From contig VXOI01000133.1 in NCBI GenBank assembly GCA_009840175.1, forward strand, positions 1-39,228: a stretch of DNA of 39,228 bases, given 5' to 3'. The translations under genes were made by a program, and so were the position numbers. Source of the DNA: Chloroflexota bacterium (GTDB lineage: Bacteria; Chloroflexota; Dehalococcoidia; Lucifugimonadales; UBA3495). The number at the start of each line of letters is the position of its first letter. The stretch's first letter is position 1. Of the stretch, positions 7,980 through 16,290 are shown one piece after another. The notes below the pieces were generated by a model. The model saw only the letters and a list, made by a program, of their open reading frames with translations, searched no databases and was not told the origin of the DNA.

Positions 7980-10736
7980 ATGACCATGTCTATGTCCCTC
8001 TTCCCCCAGGAGCGCCAGCCCCTGCTGATGATTATGGACGGCCATGCCATGGTGCACCGCTCCTTTCGCGCCATATCCCAGCAGCGCAACCTGACCAGCA
8101 GCGCTACCGGCGAGGATACCACCGGCGTTTACGGGTTCGCCAACGTGTTCCTGCGCGCGCTCCAGGAGTGGAACCCGGCCTACTGCGCCATTGCCTTTGA
8201 CACTTCTGCCCCCACCTTCCGGCACCAGCAGTTCGAGGAGTACAAGGCCCAGCGTCCGCCGTCGCCGCCGGAGTTGCGCCCCCAGTTCGACCGGGTGAAG
8301 CAACTGATGGCCGCCTTCGGTGTGCCAGTGTTTGAGCTGGACGGCTGGGAGGCCGACGACGTAATCGGTACTCTGACCAGGCAGGCAGAAGAGGTGGGCG
8401 TTGACTCAGTGGTACTCACTGGCGACCGCGACACCTTCCAGCTCATCTCCCCCCGCGTGCGGGTGGACCTGGCCTCCAGCATCCAGGACCGGCGGGTGTA
8501 CGATGAAGCGGAGTTGGGCGAGCGCTACTCGGGCCTGACAGCGGCACAGCAGCCCGACTTCAAGTCGCTGGTAGGCGACAGTTCCGACAACATCCCCGGC
8601 GTTCCCAAGGTGGGTGAGAAGCGCGCCGCCGCCCTGCTGAACGACTACGGCAGCCTTGAAGGCATATACGAGAATCTGGACGCCGTGAAGCCCCCCAGCG
8701 TCAAAACCGCGCTGAGTGAGAACCGGGAACGCGCCTTCGAGAACCGCAAGCTGATGACCATTGACCGGGACGCTCCGGTGATGCTGGACCTGGAGCAATG
8801 CCGCTTCTGGCGCTACGACCGCCGCGACGTGGTGACCTTGCTGACCGAACTGGAGTTTTTCAGCGTCGTCTCCCGTGTCCCTAATCCCGATGGTGCCGAT
8901 GCCACCGAGTCTGATTCTGCCCATGAGCCGGAAACGGCTACGGACTACACCGTGGTGCAGTCTCAGGCGCAACTGGACTCCATGATTGCAGCCATAGAGG
9001 AGACGGGCAGCTTCACTTTCGACACCGAGACCACCGACCTAGACGCCATGCGGGCCCAACTGGCCGGGCTGTCCTTCGCCATCTCGCCCGGGCGGGCCTG
9101 GTACATCCCCGTCGGTCACCGCGAGGGCCAGCAGTTGCCGCTGGAATCCGTGCTGGCCGCTGTGCGCCCGCTGTTCGAGTCGCCGGACATCGCCAAGTGC
9201 GCCCACAACGCCAACTACGATATGACCGTGCTGGCCAATCACGGCGTCAGGTTCGCCAATGTGGACTTCGACACCATGATTGCCGCCCACCTGCTGGGCC
9301 GCAGCTACAACCAGCTTGGCCTCAAAGACCTTTCCCTCAACGAGCTGGGCCACGAAATGACCAACATCAAGGAACTCATCGGCTCAGGGCGAAAGCAGAT
9401 AACCTTCGACCAGGTGGACATACCCCCCGCCGCCGACTACGCCGCCGCCGACGCGGACATTACCTTCCGCCTGCGCGACGTGTTCGAACCGCAGTTGGAA
9501 CGCGACAACCTGCGCGGTCTGATGGACGACACCGAGTTGGCCCTGCTGCCCGTGCTGGTGACCATGCAGCGCCATGGCATCAAGATGGACTCGGGCGTGC
9601 TGCACGAAATGTCCGCCGATTTGTACCGGCAGACGGAGCAGATTAAATCCGACATCTACCAGTCCGTAGGCCACGAGGTAAACCTGGATTCACCGAAGCA
9701 ATTGAGCGACCTGCTGTTCGCTGAGCTGGGCCTGCCCAAGACCAGAAGGACTAAAACCGGCTATTCCACCGACGCCAATGCGCTGGAGGGGCTGAAAGGG
9801 ATTCACCCGGTGGTGGACGGCATTCTCGAATACCGTCAGGTGTCCAAGCTCAAGTCCACCTACGTTGACGCGCTGCCGGATATGGTCAACCCCCACACCG
9901 GCCGGGTGCATACCAGCTACAACCAGACCGGCTCGGCCACAGGCCGCATATCCAGCAGCGACCCCAACCTGCAAAACATCCCTATCCGCACCGAACTGGG
10001 CCGCCAGGTGCGCCGTGCCTTCGTCGCCGATGGCGCTCCCGATTGGCAGTTGTTCTCCGCCGACTACTCGCAGATTGAGCTGCGGGTGCTGGCCCACCTG
10101 TCGCAAGACTCGGGACTGCTGGAAGCCTTCCGGCGGGGTGAGGACATCCACGCCTCCACCGCGTCGCTGATGTTCGAGGTGCCGATAAACGAGGTGGATT
10201 CCGAGATGCGCCGCATCGCCAAAGTGCTGAACTTCGGCGTCATCTACGGCCTCTCGCCCCACGGCATTTCCCAGCAGACGGGCTTCACCCGCGAACAGGG
10301 GCGGGAGTTCATAGACACCTACTTCGCCAAGTACCCCGGCATCAGCGACTACCTGGAGACTGTCAAGGCCCAAGCCCGCGCCGACCAGTACGTGGAGACG
10401 GCGCTGGGCCGCCGCCGCTACCTGCCTGAGATCAACAGCCCCAATTTCAACACCCGCGGCGGCGCCGAGCGCATGGCCATCAATATGCCCATCCAGGGCA
10501 CCGCCGCCGACATAATGAAGCTGGCAATGGTACGAGTCCAGCGCCGCCTCGACGCCGAGGAAATGCAGACCAAGATGCTGCTCCAGGTCCACGACGAACT
10601 GGTCTTCGAGACGCCGCGCGAGGAACTGGACGCCCTACGCGACCTGGTATTCGACGAAATGCCCGCCGCCATGACCCTGGACGTGACGCTGAAGGTGGAC
10701 GCCAAGTGGGCGGACAACTGGGGAGATATGGAATAG
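7980..10736 (+). CDS. polA: DNA polymerase I
   Basis: A 918-residue replication/repair polymerase with all three domains. The 5' nuclease covers roughly residues 12-300 and includes FKSLVGDSSDNIPGVPKVG. The 3'-5' exonuclease looks active: Exo I is FDTETTDLD, Exo II is HNANYDMTVL and Exo III is YAAADAD. This contrasts with Taq-type enzymes that lost proofreading. The polymerase domain has SATGRISSSDPNLQNIP, motif A FSADYSQIELRVLAHL, motif B RRIAKVLNFGVIYG and motif C LLQVHDELVFE. Motif B carries Phe rather than Tyr at the ddNTP-discriminating position. GAGGTG lies before the ATG at 7980. Between the 5' nuclease and exonuclease domains is a short acidic linker (PDGADATESDSAHEPE). Confidence 0.98.
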   Translation: MTMSMSLFPQERQPLLMIMDGHAMVHRSFRAISQQRNLTSSATGEDTTGVYGFANVFLRALQEWNPAYCAIAFDTSAPTFRHQQFEEYKAQRPPSPPELRPQFDRVKQLMAAFGVPVFELDGWEADDVIGTLTRQAEEVGVDSVVLTGDRDTFQLISPRVRVDLASSIQDRRVYDEAELGERYSGLTAAQQPDFKSLVGDSSDNIPGVPKVGEKRAAALLNDYGSLEGIYENLDAVKPPSVKTALSENRERAFENRKLMTIDRDAPVMLDLEQCRFWRYDRRDVVTLLTELEFFSVVSRVPNPDGADATESDSAHEPETATDYTVVQSQAQLDSMIAAIEETGSFTFDTETTDLDAMRAQLAGLSFAISPGRAWYIPVGHREGQQLPLESVLAAVRPLFESPDIAKCAHNANYDMTVLANHGVRFANVDFDTMIAAHLLGRSYNQLGLKDLSLNELGHEMTNIKELIGSGRKQITFDQVDIPPAADYAAADADITFRLRDVFEPQLERDNLRGLMDDTELALLPVLVTMQRHGIKMDSGVLHEMSADLYRQTEQIKSDIYQSVGHEVNLDSPKQLSDLLFAELGLPKTRRTKTGYSTDANALEGLKGIHPVVDGILEYRQVSKLKSTYVDALPDMVNPHTGRVHTSYNQTGSATGRISSSDPNLQNIPIRTELGRQVRRAFVADGAPDWQLFSADYSQIELRVLAHLSQDSGLLEAFRRGEDIHASTASLMFEVPINEVDSEMRRIAKVLNFGVIYGLSPHGISQQTGFTREQGREFIDTYFAKYPGISDYLETVKAQARADQYVETALGRRRYLPEINSPNFNTRGGAERMAINMPIQGTAADIMKLAMVRVQRRLDAEEMQTKMLLQVHDELVFETPREELDALRDLVFDEMPAAMTLDVTLKVDAKWADNWGDME

Positions 10737-10767
10737 GGGCGTAGTAATGTAACTAAAGGAGAACATT

Positions 10768-11124
10768 GTGGGACTAACTGAAATCCAAGCTACGATCGTG
10801 GGCGACAAGGCAACGAAGGAGTACACTTTTGTTGTCGATACAGGTGCAACCTATTTGGGTCTGCCTCTGGAAGAGATCGAGTTACTCGGACTCCAACGCA
10901 GCAGAGGAATCATCAGAGTGATGACAGTGTCAGGAGTGGTGGAGGCAGACGCCTACTTCGCCAACGGCGAGTTGAACGGCGAGCTATTTGGAGCCATGCT
11001 GATTCCCACTGCTGAACCCCTGCTGGGCTACGAATTGCTGCAAAACCTGCGCTATAAAGTCAATCCGGTAACTCACGAGATCGAAAGAGTGCCAGACTGG
11101 GAGCGGCACCCACCATATCTCTAG
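10768..11124 (+). CDS. retropepsin-like (clan AA) aspartic protease
   Basis: A 118-residue single-domain protein with the aspartic-protease signature FVVDTGATYLGLP near residue 22. The C-terminal counterpart of the fold is ILGYE-like LLGYELLQNLRYKVNP, usual in bacterial clan AA proteins that act as homodimers, like retroviral protease. The start is GTG at 10768, with AAAGGAG seven bases upstream; no ATG fits the alignment. It lies 31 bases after polA and nearly abuts the HpcH/HpaI gene, so it may be co-transcribed with both. Substrate is unknown; related small proteins are common in cyanobacteria and Chloroflexota. Confidence 0.82.
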   Translation: MGLTEIQATIVGDKATKEYTFVVDTGATYLGLPLEEIELLGLQRSRGIIRVMTVSGVVEADAYFANGELNGELFGAMLIPTAEPLLGYELLQNLRYKVNPVTHEIERVPDWERHPPYL

Positions 11125-11133
11125 GGGATGGTA

Positions 11134-12009
11134 ATGGAAGTAATCCGCAGCGTCATTTTCGTTCCCGGCAACCGCGCCAATATGCTTGAGCGGGCGCGCT
11201 CCTTTGACGCCGACATCATCATGGTGGACCTGGAGGATTCGGTTCCTCCGGGTGAGAAGGTCACTGCCCGCGATATGGCCCGCGAGTGGGTCCCAACTTT
11301 GCACGCCGAAGGCAAGCGCGTGATGGTGCGCGTCAACTCGCTGGACACCGGTCTCACTCGCGCCGAACTGGAAACCGTAGTTTCCCCAGACCTCTACGGC
11401 ATCAGCCTTGGCAAGGTCGAGTCGGTGCGCGACATCCGCACCCTTGACAGCCTGCTTAACCCTCTGGAAGCTGCTTCCGAGCTTGAAATCGGTTCGTTGC
11501 GCGTCATCCCGTGGATTGAGACGGCCAAGGCTGCTTGGGACGCCCGCGCCATCGCCGAGTCGTCGCAGCGGGTGGTTGCCATCGCGTTCGGGGCTGAGGA
11601 CTTCACCAACGACATGGGCATCGAACGCACCGACGCCGGCGAAGAAGTGGCGGTGCCTAGAGCTTGGGTGCCCGTCGCAGCTCGCGCTGGTGACGTTGGC
11701 GCCCTAGATTCCCCTTTCGTCCGGTTCCAAGACCCCGAGGCCCTGCGCGAGGACGCCGGACGGGCGCGGCGGATGGGCTACACGGGCAAGTTCGCCATCC
11801 ACCCGGCGCAGTTGGAAATCATCAACGAGACTTTCAGTCCCTCAGACGAGGAAATCGAGTACGCCCGTCGTGTCGTGGATGCCTGGGACGCTGCGGAAGC
11901 TGGAGGTCGCGGTTCGCTGGCTCTGGACGGGCGGATGGTGGATGTGCCAGTGGTCAAGCGGGCGCAAAATCTGCTGGCCTTTGCCGAAGCCATCGGCAAG
12001 GCCAGTTAG
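11134..12009 (+). CDS. HpcH/HpaI aldolase / citrate lyase beta-like (CoA-ester lyase) protein
   Basis: Mg2+-dependent TIM-barrel lyase of the CitE / malyl-CoA lyase group, which cleaves or condenses CoA esters such as malyl-, methylmalyl- or citramalyl-CoA. Visible blocks are SVIFVPGNRANMLERA, the metal-site DIIMVDLEDSVPPGEK, VMVRVNSLDT, VIPWIETAKAA and AIAFGAEDFTNDMGIER. The later KFAIHPAQLEIINETF helps close the active site. Two starts are possible. ATG at 11134 is preferred because AGGGG lies six bases before it, whereas ATG at 11128 directly follows that sequence. It is about 290 residues, normal for the family. The gene is followed 16 bases later by folB. Confidence 0.9.
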   Translation: MEVIRSVIFVPGNRANMLERARSFDADIIMVDLEDSVPPGEKVTARDMAREWVPTLHAEGKRVMVRVNSLDTGLTRAELETVVSPDLYGISLGKVESVRDIRTLDSLLNPLEAASELEIGSLRVIPWIETAKAAWDARAIAESSQRVVAIAFGAEDFTNDMGIERTDAGEEVAVPRAWVPVAARAGDVGALDSPFVRFQDPEALREDAGRARRMGYTGKFAIHPAQLEIINETFSPSDEEIEYARRVVDAWDAAEAGGRGSLALDGRMVDVPVVKRAQNLLAFAEAIGKAS

Positions 12010-12025
12010 CGGGCCTCGGCGCCTT

Positions 12026-12394
12026 ATGGCTGACCGCATCATCCTGGAAGGGATGCAATTCTACGGCTACCACGGCGTCAACCCGGAGGAGCGCGTGTTG
12101 GGGCAGCGATACGTTGTAGACCTGACCGCCGATTTGGACTTGAGCCGCGCGGGGCAGTCGGACAGGCTGGAAGATACCGTAAGCTACTCTCACATTTATC
12201 GCACGGTGCGGGCTGTGATGGAAGGTGAGCCGCGCAACCTGCTGGAATCCGCCGCACAGGCCATCGCAGACCGGGTGCTGTCCGAATTTCCCATAGATGC
12301 GGTGTCAGTGACCGTCAAGAAGCCCAACCCGCCGGTGCGGGGCTCATCCATCGAGCTGGCCGCTGTTCAGATTCATCGCGTGAGACCGCGATAG
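12026..12394 (+). CDS. folB: dihydroneopterin aldolase
   Basis: FolB converts 7,8-dihydroneopterin to 6-hydroxymethyl-dihydropterin plus glycolaldehyde in folate synthesis. The 122-residue product starts MADRIILEGMQFYGYHGVNPEE, the canonical beginning in which the Tyr-x-Gly-x-His-Gly loop and Glu line the active site. It continues with DTVSYSHIYRTV, NLLESAAQAIADRVL (the catalytic region) and VTVKKPNPP. The frame is open further upstream into the preceding gene, but the ATG at 12026 fits the family length and start. The other folate genes, folK and folP, are about 23 kb away in this window, so folate synthesis is split. Confidence 0.94.
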   Translation: MADRIILEGMQFYGYHGVNPEERVLGQRYVVDLTADLDLSRAGQSDRLEDTVSYSHIYRTVRAVMEGEPRNLLESAAQAIADRVLSEFPIDAVSVTVKKPNPPVRGSSIELAAVQIHRVRPR

Positions 12395-12413
12395 AAGCGT
12401 AAGGGTGTAAGCT

Positions 12414-12995
12414 ATGAAAGTTCACGACTACCACGACGGCAATCTCAGGTTGCAGGAACGTTTCGATACGCGAAGGCTGGCCGACCGGCTCAAGGAAAGG
12501 GTGTCCGAGACCATCTTCGACGAAGCCCGCGCCATCATCGAGGAGGCACGGATGTTCTTCCTGGCCACCTGCGACGACCGCGGCCTGCCCACCTGCTCCT
12601 ACAAGGGCGGCGATCCTGGCTTCGTGCGGGTAGTAGACGATGCGACGCTGGCCTTCCCCAACTATGATGGCAATGGGAAGTACCAGTCCATGGGCAACCT
12701 GCTGCGCAACCCCAACGTGGGGATGCTGTTCGTGGACTTCGAGGGCAGCCAGCGCCTGCGGATTCAGGGCGTGGCCCGCATCGAGGAACACGACGAACTG
12801 CTTTCGGAATACCCCGAAGCGCAGTTCATCGTGCGGGTGGACATCACCGAGGTCTACAAGAACTGCCCCCGCTACGTCCACAAGTACCGCTTCGTGGAGC
12901 CGTCGGAGTATGTCCCCCACTACGACCGAGAGACGCCGCAACCTGCGTGGAAGAGCAGCGAGGAACTGAAGGACTCTCTGCCTCGCCGAGGGTAA
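12414..12995 (+). CDS. pyridoxamine 5'-phosphate oxidase-like flavin-binding protein
   Basis: A 193-residue split-barrel flavoprotein of the PNPOx-like superfamily. The barrel core runs from about residue 38 with ARMFFLATCDDRGLPTCSYK and LAFPNYDGNGKYQSMGN. It continues with NPNVGMLFVDFEGSQRLRIQG, the pattern typical of FMN- or F420-binding members. The C-terminal part (VDITEVYKNCPRYVHKY) is shared with COG3576-type proteins. Cofactor and substrate cannot be decided from sequence; oxidation or reduction of a small molecule is the family expectation. The stop directly abuts the stop of the HD-domain gene on the other strand (12995/12996). Confidence 0.85.
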   Translation: MKVHDYHDGNLRLQERFDTRRLADRLKERVSETIFDEARAIIEEARMFFLATCDDRGLPTCSYKGGDPGFVRVVDDATLAFPNYDGNGKYQSMGNLLRNPNVGMLFVDFEGSQRLRIQGVARIEEHDELLSEYPEAQFIVRVDITEVYKNCPRYVHKYRFVEPSEYVPHYDRETPQPAWKSSEELKDSLPRRG

Positions 12996-13577
12996 CTACT
13001 CAGTTCCCCCGGCCTCGCTGAATGGCTCCCGTGCGAAGATGCGCCGCACCATCGGCTCGAAGAAATCCAAAGGCAGCGACTCGTACTCCGGGTCGAAGGA
13101 CGACTGGTCCCACTTGTGGCAGAAGTCCACCGTGTCCTGATACCACGGGTGGTCGCGGTAGGCATCGCGGGCGTTCCGGTCGCCGCCCGTGTGGTGGGCG
13201 TAGTAGTAGCTCTGGAACAGCCCGTGGTGCCGCACTATCCAGTAGGTCTTTTCCGAAACGTAGGGCCTGAGCACCGCCGCGGCCATTTCGCTGTGATTGT
13301 ATGGCGACAGCAGGTCGCCGATGTCGTGCAACAGGGCCGCCGTCACCATCTCCTCGTCGGCTCCGTCGCGGTAGGCCCGGGTGGCGCTTTGCAGGGAGTG
13401 CTCCAGCCGGTCTACCTTGTAGCCCGACAACGACCCGGCCAACCCGCGAAGCTGGTCCAGAACCCTGTCCGCCGTTCCTCCTGCGAACCTGGCCTCCAGC
13501 TCCTCCAGCAGTTCGTAGTCCTCGCGGGTGCCTTCCGCCATCGTGGTGAAGGCCACCGTTTCGTTAGCATCGTTCAT
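12996..13577 (-). CDS. HD-domain protein, PhnZ/COG4341-like (possible di-iron oxygenase or phosphohydrolase)
   Basis: A 193-residue HD-fold protein. The metal-binding core is DRLEHSLQSATRAYRDGADE, AALLHDIGDLLSP, YNHSEMAAAVLRPYV and IVRHHGLFQSYY. The spacing HSLQ ... HDIG ... H ... HHG, with a Gln three residues after the first His, is close to PhnZ-type mixed-valence di-iron oxygenases and to COG4341 predicted HD phosphohydrolases. Classic nucleotide phosphohydrolases lack that Gln. PhnZ itself opens hydroxylated aminophosphonates, but no PhnY partner is adjacent. The enzymatic class is therefore an inference. Convergent with the PNPOx-like gene and divergent from the SDR gene. Confidence 0.8.
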   Translation of the reverse strand: MNDANETVAFTTMAEGTREDYELLEELEARFAGGTADRVLDQLRGLAGSLSGYKVDRLEHSLQSATRAYRDGADEEMVTAALLHDIGDLLSPYNHSEMAAAVLRPYVSEKTYWIVRHHGLFQSYYYAHHTGGDRNARDAYRDHPWYQDTVDFCHKWDQSSFDPEYESLPLDFFEPMVRRIFAREPFSEAGGTE

Positions 13578-13675
13578 TGCGCCGCTCCGTGCCTCGGTTG
13601 ATAACGATGATGTGGTGTAGTATGCAATCCAATTTTACCATTCTTGGTTCCTAAAGGGTTTCAGGAGGAGGTTGG

Positions 13676-14566
13676 ATGGTTGACCGGAAAAAGCTCGACG
13701 GGCGTGTCGCGTTAATCACGGGCGGAGGACGCGGCATCGGGCGGCAAATCGCCCTGGCCTACGTAGCAGAGGGCGCACGGCTGGCGCTGTCGGCTCGCAC
13801 CGCATCCGAGCTTGAGGAAACGGCACAGCTTGTTTCCCAGCAATATGGCAGCGAAGTCATTACCATCATAGCCGACGTTTCCATTCGCGAGCAGGTAGAC
13901 AACACCGTTTCTCAAACTCTGGAGCATTACGGCGCAATAGACGTGCTGGTCAACAACGCCGGTAACATTGGGCCCGTGGGCCGTGTCTGGGACAACGACC
14001 CCGAAGACTGGGCACGCACCATTGCCGTGCATCTGATGGGTGTGTTCTACGGTTGCCGTGCCGTCATTCCTTCGATGCTACAGCAAGGGCAAGGCCGTAT
14101 CGTCAATATGTCCGGTGTGGGAGGCCCCAACACCACGGCTTACGACGCGGCGAAGGTAGCCATCGTCAACTTCACGGAAAACCTGGCGTTGGAACTAGCC
14201 GACACGCCCATTACCGTCAACGCCATCAGCCCCGGTTCCATCCACACGCGGATGTGGGAAGAAACGCGCGACTTGTCCCTCGCCATCGGCGACATGGCCA
14301 CTTACGAACGGGGCGTCCAGGTGACCTCCGGGCAGGGAGCGTCTATCGAACGCGCGGCGGAACTGGCGGTGTTCCTGGGCAGCGACGACTGCGGCGCGAT
14401 GTCGGGACGCCTGATTCGCGCCTTCGCCGACAGATTCGAGGACTTTCCTGCCCATGTGGATGAGATAATGAATTCGGAAGCATATCTGCTCCGCCGCGTG
14501 GACCCGGAACGTCCCTTCCCCACCTCGCAGTCCTACCCGACGCTGCCCATACCGGGCCGTAGCTGA
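13676..14566 (+). CDS. short-chain dehydrogenase/reductase (SDR)
   Basis: NAD(P)-dependent oxidoreductase of 296 residues. The Rossmann glycine motif is ITGGGRGIG (about residues 14-22), the stabilising NNAG is present at about residue 93, and the catalytic Ser-Tyr-Lys set is in VNMSGVGGPNTTAYDAAK. The fold continues with ITVNAISPGSIHTRM. The C-terminal 60 residues (DEIMNSEAYLLRRV ... TLPIPGRS) extend beyond a minimal SDR. AGGAGG precedes the ATG. The substrate, possibly a 3-oxoacyl thioester or another alcohol, cannot be told. Divergent from the HD-domain gene across a 98-base gap with no clear promoter boxes. Confidence 0.92.
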   Translation: MVDRKKLDGRVALITGGGRGIGRQIALAYVAEGARLALSARTASELEETAQLVSQQYGSEVITIIADVSIREQVDNTVSQTLEHYGAIDVLVNNAGNIGPVGRVWDNDPEDWARTIAVHLMGVFYGCRAVIPSMLQQGQGRIVNMSGVGGPNTTAYDAAKVAIVNFTENLALELADTPITVNAISPGSIHTRMWEETRDLSLAIGDMATYERGVQVTSGQGASIERAAELAVFLGSDDCGAMSGRLIRAFADRFEDFPAHVDEIMNSEAYLLRRVDPERPFPTSQSYPTLPIPGRS

Positions 14567-14689
14567 CGCAAACGGCGCTGCTGTCCTTGTAATAGCCGAC
14601 AGGCGTGTGTTAACCTGAAACGCCTATTGAAGAGGAAATTTCGGGCTGCGACCCGTGCTGTCGGCAGCCTCAGCAGAGAGAAGACCGTT

Positions 14690-14899
14690 ATGCGCTGCCA
14701 GATTTGCCTGAAATCCGGGATGAGCGGCAACAACGTCAGCCATTCCAACCGGCACACCAAGACACGCTTCAAGGCCAACGTCCACAAGCAGACCCTCGAC
14801 CGAGACGGCACACCCATCACCGTCAAGATATGCAGCCGCTGCCTGCGCTCCCTCCACAAGTCCCCCAAGGTCCGCAAAGCTTTCGCCGCCCTGAAATAG
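14690..14899 (+). CDS. rpmB: 50S ribosomal protein L28 (zinc-ribbon form)
   Basis: A 69-residue L28 with MRCQICLKSG at the start and ICSRCLRSLHKS near the end, giving two CxxC pairs as in the zinc-binding (C+) version of L28. The region between has SHSNRHTKTRFKANVHKQTL, the conserved rRNA-binding segment. The frame is open 21 codons further upstream, but the start at 14690 gives the normal length and follows AGAGAGAAG. A hairpin terminator follows the stop by about 30 bases, so rpmB appears to be its own transcription unit. Confidence 0.95.
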   Translation: MRCQICLKSGMSGNNVSHSNRHTKTRFKANVHKQTLDRDGTPITVKICSRCLRSLHKSPKVRKAFAALK

Positions 14900-14930
14900 G
14901 TTCCTGCGTAGCATTTACCGCCGATTGGAT

Positions 14931-14960
14931 ACGGCCATAGCAATCGCTTTGGCCGTCTTT
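14931..14960 (+). terminator. intrinsic terminator after rpmB
   Basis: Hairpin ACGGCCA / TGGCCGT with an inner AGC / GCT stem and AATC loop, followed by CTTTCT. Stem of about ten pairs with a weak U tract. Confidence 0.65.
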
Positions 14961-14998
14961 CTGGTTAATCCCGATGTTTGATCTTTTAAGGGGCGGCA

Positions 14999-15328
14999 AT
15001 GGAAGAAGGGGCGCAGAAATTCATAGTGATATTGGAACAGGAAGAAAACGGTGGGTTTTCTATCCATTGTCCGGCGGTTAACTGCTCCAGCCAAGGAGAT
15101 GACCGGGCAGAGGCTCTCGAGATGATAGTGGACGCCGTTCAGGGTACTCTCGAGGTCTACGAGGAACTCAAAGAATCCAATCCGTCCCTGATTCCGATAC
15201 CTACGATGGAAACCCCTGAGCTAATTTCCAATGAAGTAAGGGAAATACTGGAATTTCGTGTCCAGTACTCGTTGCCGATGACTCTCGAAATCGTCGAAGT
15301 TGTCGTGCCTGCGCGAGTGCTGGTGTAG
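14999..15328 (+). CDS. hicB: HicB-family antitoxin
   Basis: A 109-residue antitoxin of the HicAB type II toxin-antitoxin system. The partial RNase H-like fold is seen in KFIVILEQEENGGFSIHCPA, SSQGDDRAEALEMIVDAVQG and the acidic helix that follows. The C-terminal part (METPELISNEVREILEFRV) is the usual HicB tail. HicB would bind and block HicA and, in many systems, repress its own operon, though no separate helix-turn-helix is obvious here. One base separates its stop from the GTG start of hicA, so the order is antitoxin first, toxin second. AAGGGGCGG precedes the start. Confidence 0.88.
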   Translation: MEEGAQKFIVILEQEENGGFSIHCPAVNCSSQGDDRAEALEMIVDAVQGTLEVYEELKESNPSLIPIPTMETPELISNEVREILEFRVQYSLPMTLEIVEVVVPARVLV

Positions 15329-15329
15329 T

Positions 15330-15558
15330 GTGCCGCCACTCCCGGTTATCTCCGGTCGTGAAGCCGTGAGAGCGTTCGAACGGGCAGGCTGGCAGTTTTC
15401 AAGACAGCGTGGCAGCCATATGATACTGACCAAGCCCGGCGAACGGTACAACGTCAATATCCCCAATCATCGCGAAGTTTCCAGAGGAACTCTGCTCAAA
15501 GAACTCAAAAAGGCCGGCTTGACACCAGAACGAGTTCATCGAACTGCTCAACCGCTAG
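15330..15558 (+). pseudogene. hicA: HicA-family mRNA interferase toxin, C-terminus frameshifted
   Basis: HicA is a small double-stranded-RNA-binding-fold RNase that cuts mRNA. From GTG at 15330 the frame reads PPLPVISGREAVRAFERAGW, then RQRGSHMILTKPG with the catalytic His. NHREVSRGTLLKELKKAGLT follows. The expected ending after GLTPE is EFIELLNR and a stop. That ending is present, but one frame off: removing a single base (C at 15531) restores it with a TAG at 15556-15558. As read, the frame instead runs on for about 210 codons antisense to rpe, with no family match. This is a true +1 frameshift or a sequencing error. The core including the catalytic His is intact, so partial activity cannot be ruled out. 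The restored TAG overlaps the rpe stop of the other strand in the tetranucleotide CTAG. Confidence 0.8.
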
Positions 15559-16220
15559 ACCAGCCCCGCCAGGCACCCCCGCATTCCCCGCATCGCCTCC
15601 GGCACCGTTTCGTTCTTGTTGAAGATGGCGCTCCCGGCCACCAGTATGCTCGCCCCAGCCCTAACCGACTCCTGCGCTGTCCAGTCGGCCTTGACGCCTC
15701 CGTCCACTTCCACCTGTGCGGCAAGATTGGCGTCGTCAATGATGCCCCGCAGGCGGCGGATCTTGCCCACGCTCTCCGGTATGTACGACTGCCCGGCGAA
15801 CCCAGGGTTCACCGACATCACCATCACGATGTCCAGCAGCGGCAGCACTTCCTCCACCGCTGCCACCGGCGTACCGGGGTTGATGGCGACGCCAACCTGG
15901 TTCCCCTGCTCCCGGACACGGGCGACGGTACGGTGCAGGTGGCGGCAGGCTTCAGCATGGACCAGAATCTGGTCCGTGTCGGCCTTCATAAAGGTGGGCA
16001 GCAGGTTGTCCGGTTCCTGGATCATCAGGTGGATGTTCAGCGGCAGGTGGGTTGCGGCGCGGATGGCGTCAACCACCACCTCGCCAAAGGAAATGTTGGG
16101 CACGAACAGGCCGTCCATCACGTCCACGTGAATCAGGTCGGCCCCGGCCTCGGTGGCGGCCTGCACCTGCTCGGCCAGACGACCGAAGTCCGCTGACAGG
16201 ACCGACGGGGCAATTAGCAC
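15555..16220 (-). CDS. rpe: ribulose-phosphate 3-epimerase
   Basis: TIM-barrel enzyme interconverting ribulose 5-phosphate and xylulose 5-phosphate in the pentose phosphate pathway. Diagnostic blocks are IAPSVLSADFGRL, DLIHVDVMDGLFVPNISFG (metal-binding His and catalytic Asp), LNIHLMIQEP and VMVMSVNPGFAGQSYIP. VEVDGGV and the phosphate-binding ILVAGSAIF complete the set. The family start (Met-x-IAPS) corresponds to GTG at 16220, with a GAGG five bases upstream, giving 221 residues. The frame is also open to an ATG at 16301 that overlaps the argH stop; that longer form would add 27 residues encoded by a dispersed hairpin repeat (NSLSLRGRVRVGASP). Follows argH on the same strand. Confidence 0.92.
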   Translation of the reverse strand: MLIAPSVLSADFGRLAEQVQAATEAGADLIHVDVMDGLFVPNISFGEVVVDAIRAATHLPLNIHLMIQEPDNLLPTFMKADTDQILVHAEACRHLHRTVARVREQGNQVGVAINPGTPVAAVEEVLPLLDIVMVMSVNPGFAGQSYIPESVGKIRRLRGIIDDANLAAQVEVDGGVKADWTAQESVRAGASILVAGSAIFNKNETVPEAMRGMRGCLAGLV

Positions 16221-16240
16221 ATCGGCCTCATCAGGGGACG

Positions 16241-16277
16241 CCCCCACCCTAACCCTCCCCCGGAGGGAGAGGGAATT
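16241..16277 (+). repeat. dispersed hairpin repeat, copy 3 (between argH and rpe)
   Basis: CCCCCACCCTAACCCTCCCC then CGGAGGGAGAGGGAATT. It lies between argH and rpe and is in frame with rpe, so it may be translated if the upstream ATG at 16301 is used. Confidence 0.82.
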
Positions 16278-16290
16278 GCTGTTCAAGTTC

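Noticed and set aside
15558-16196. Long extension of the hicA frame (to 298 codons)
   Set aside because: After the frameshift the frame is antisense to rpe and has no family resemblance; best explained as loss of the normal stop.
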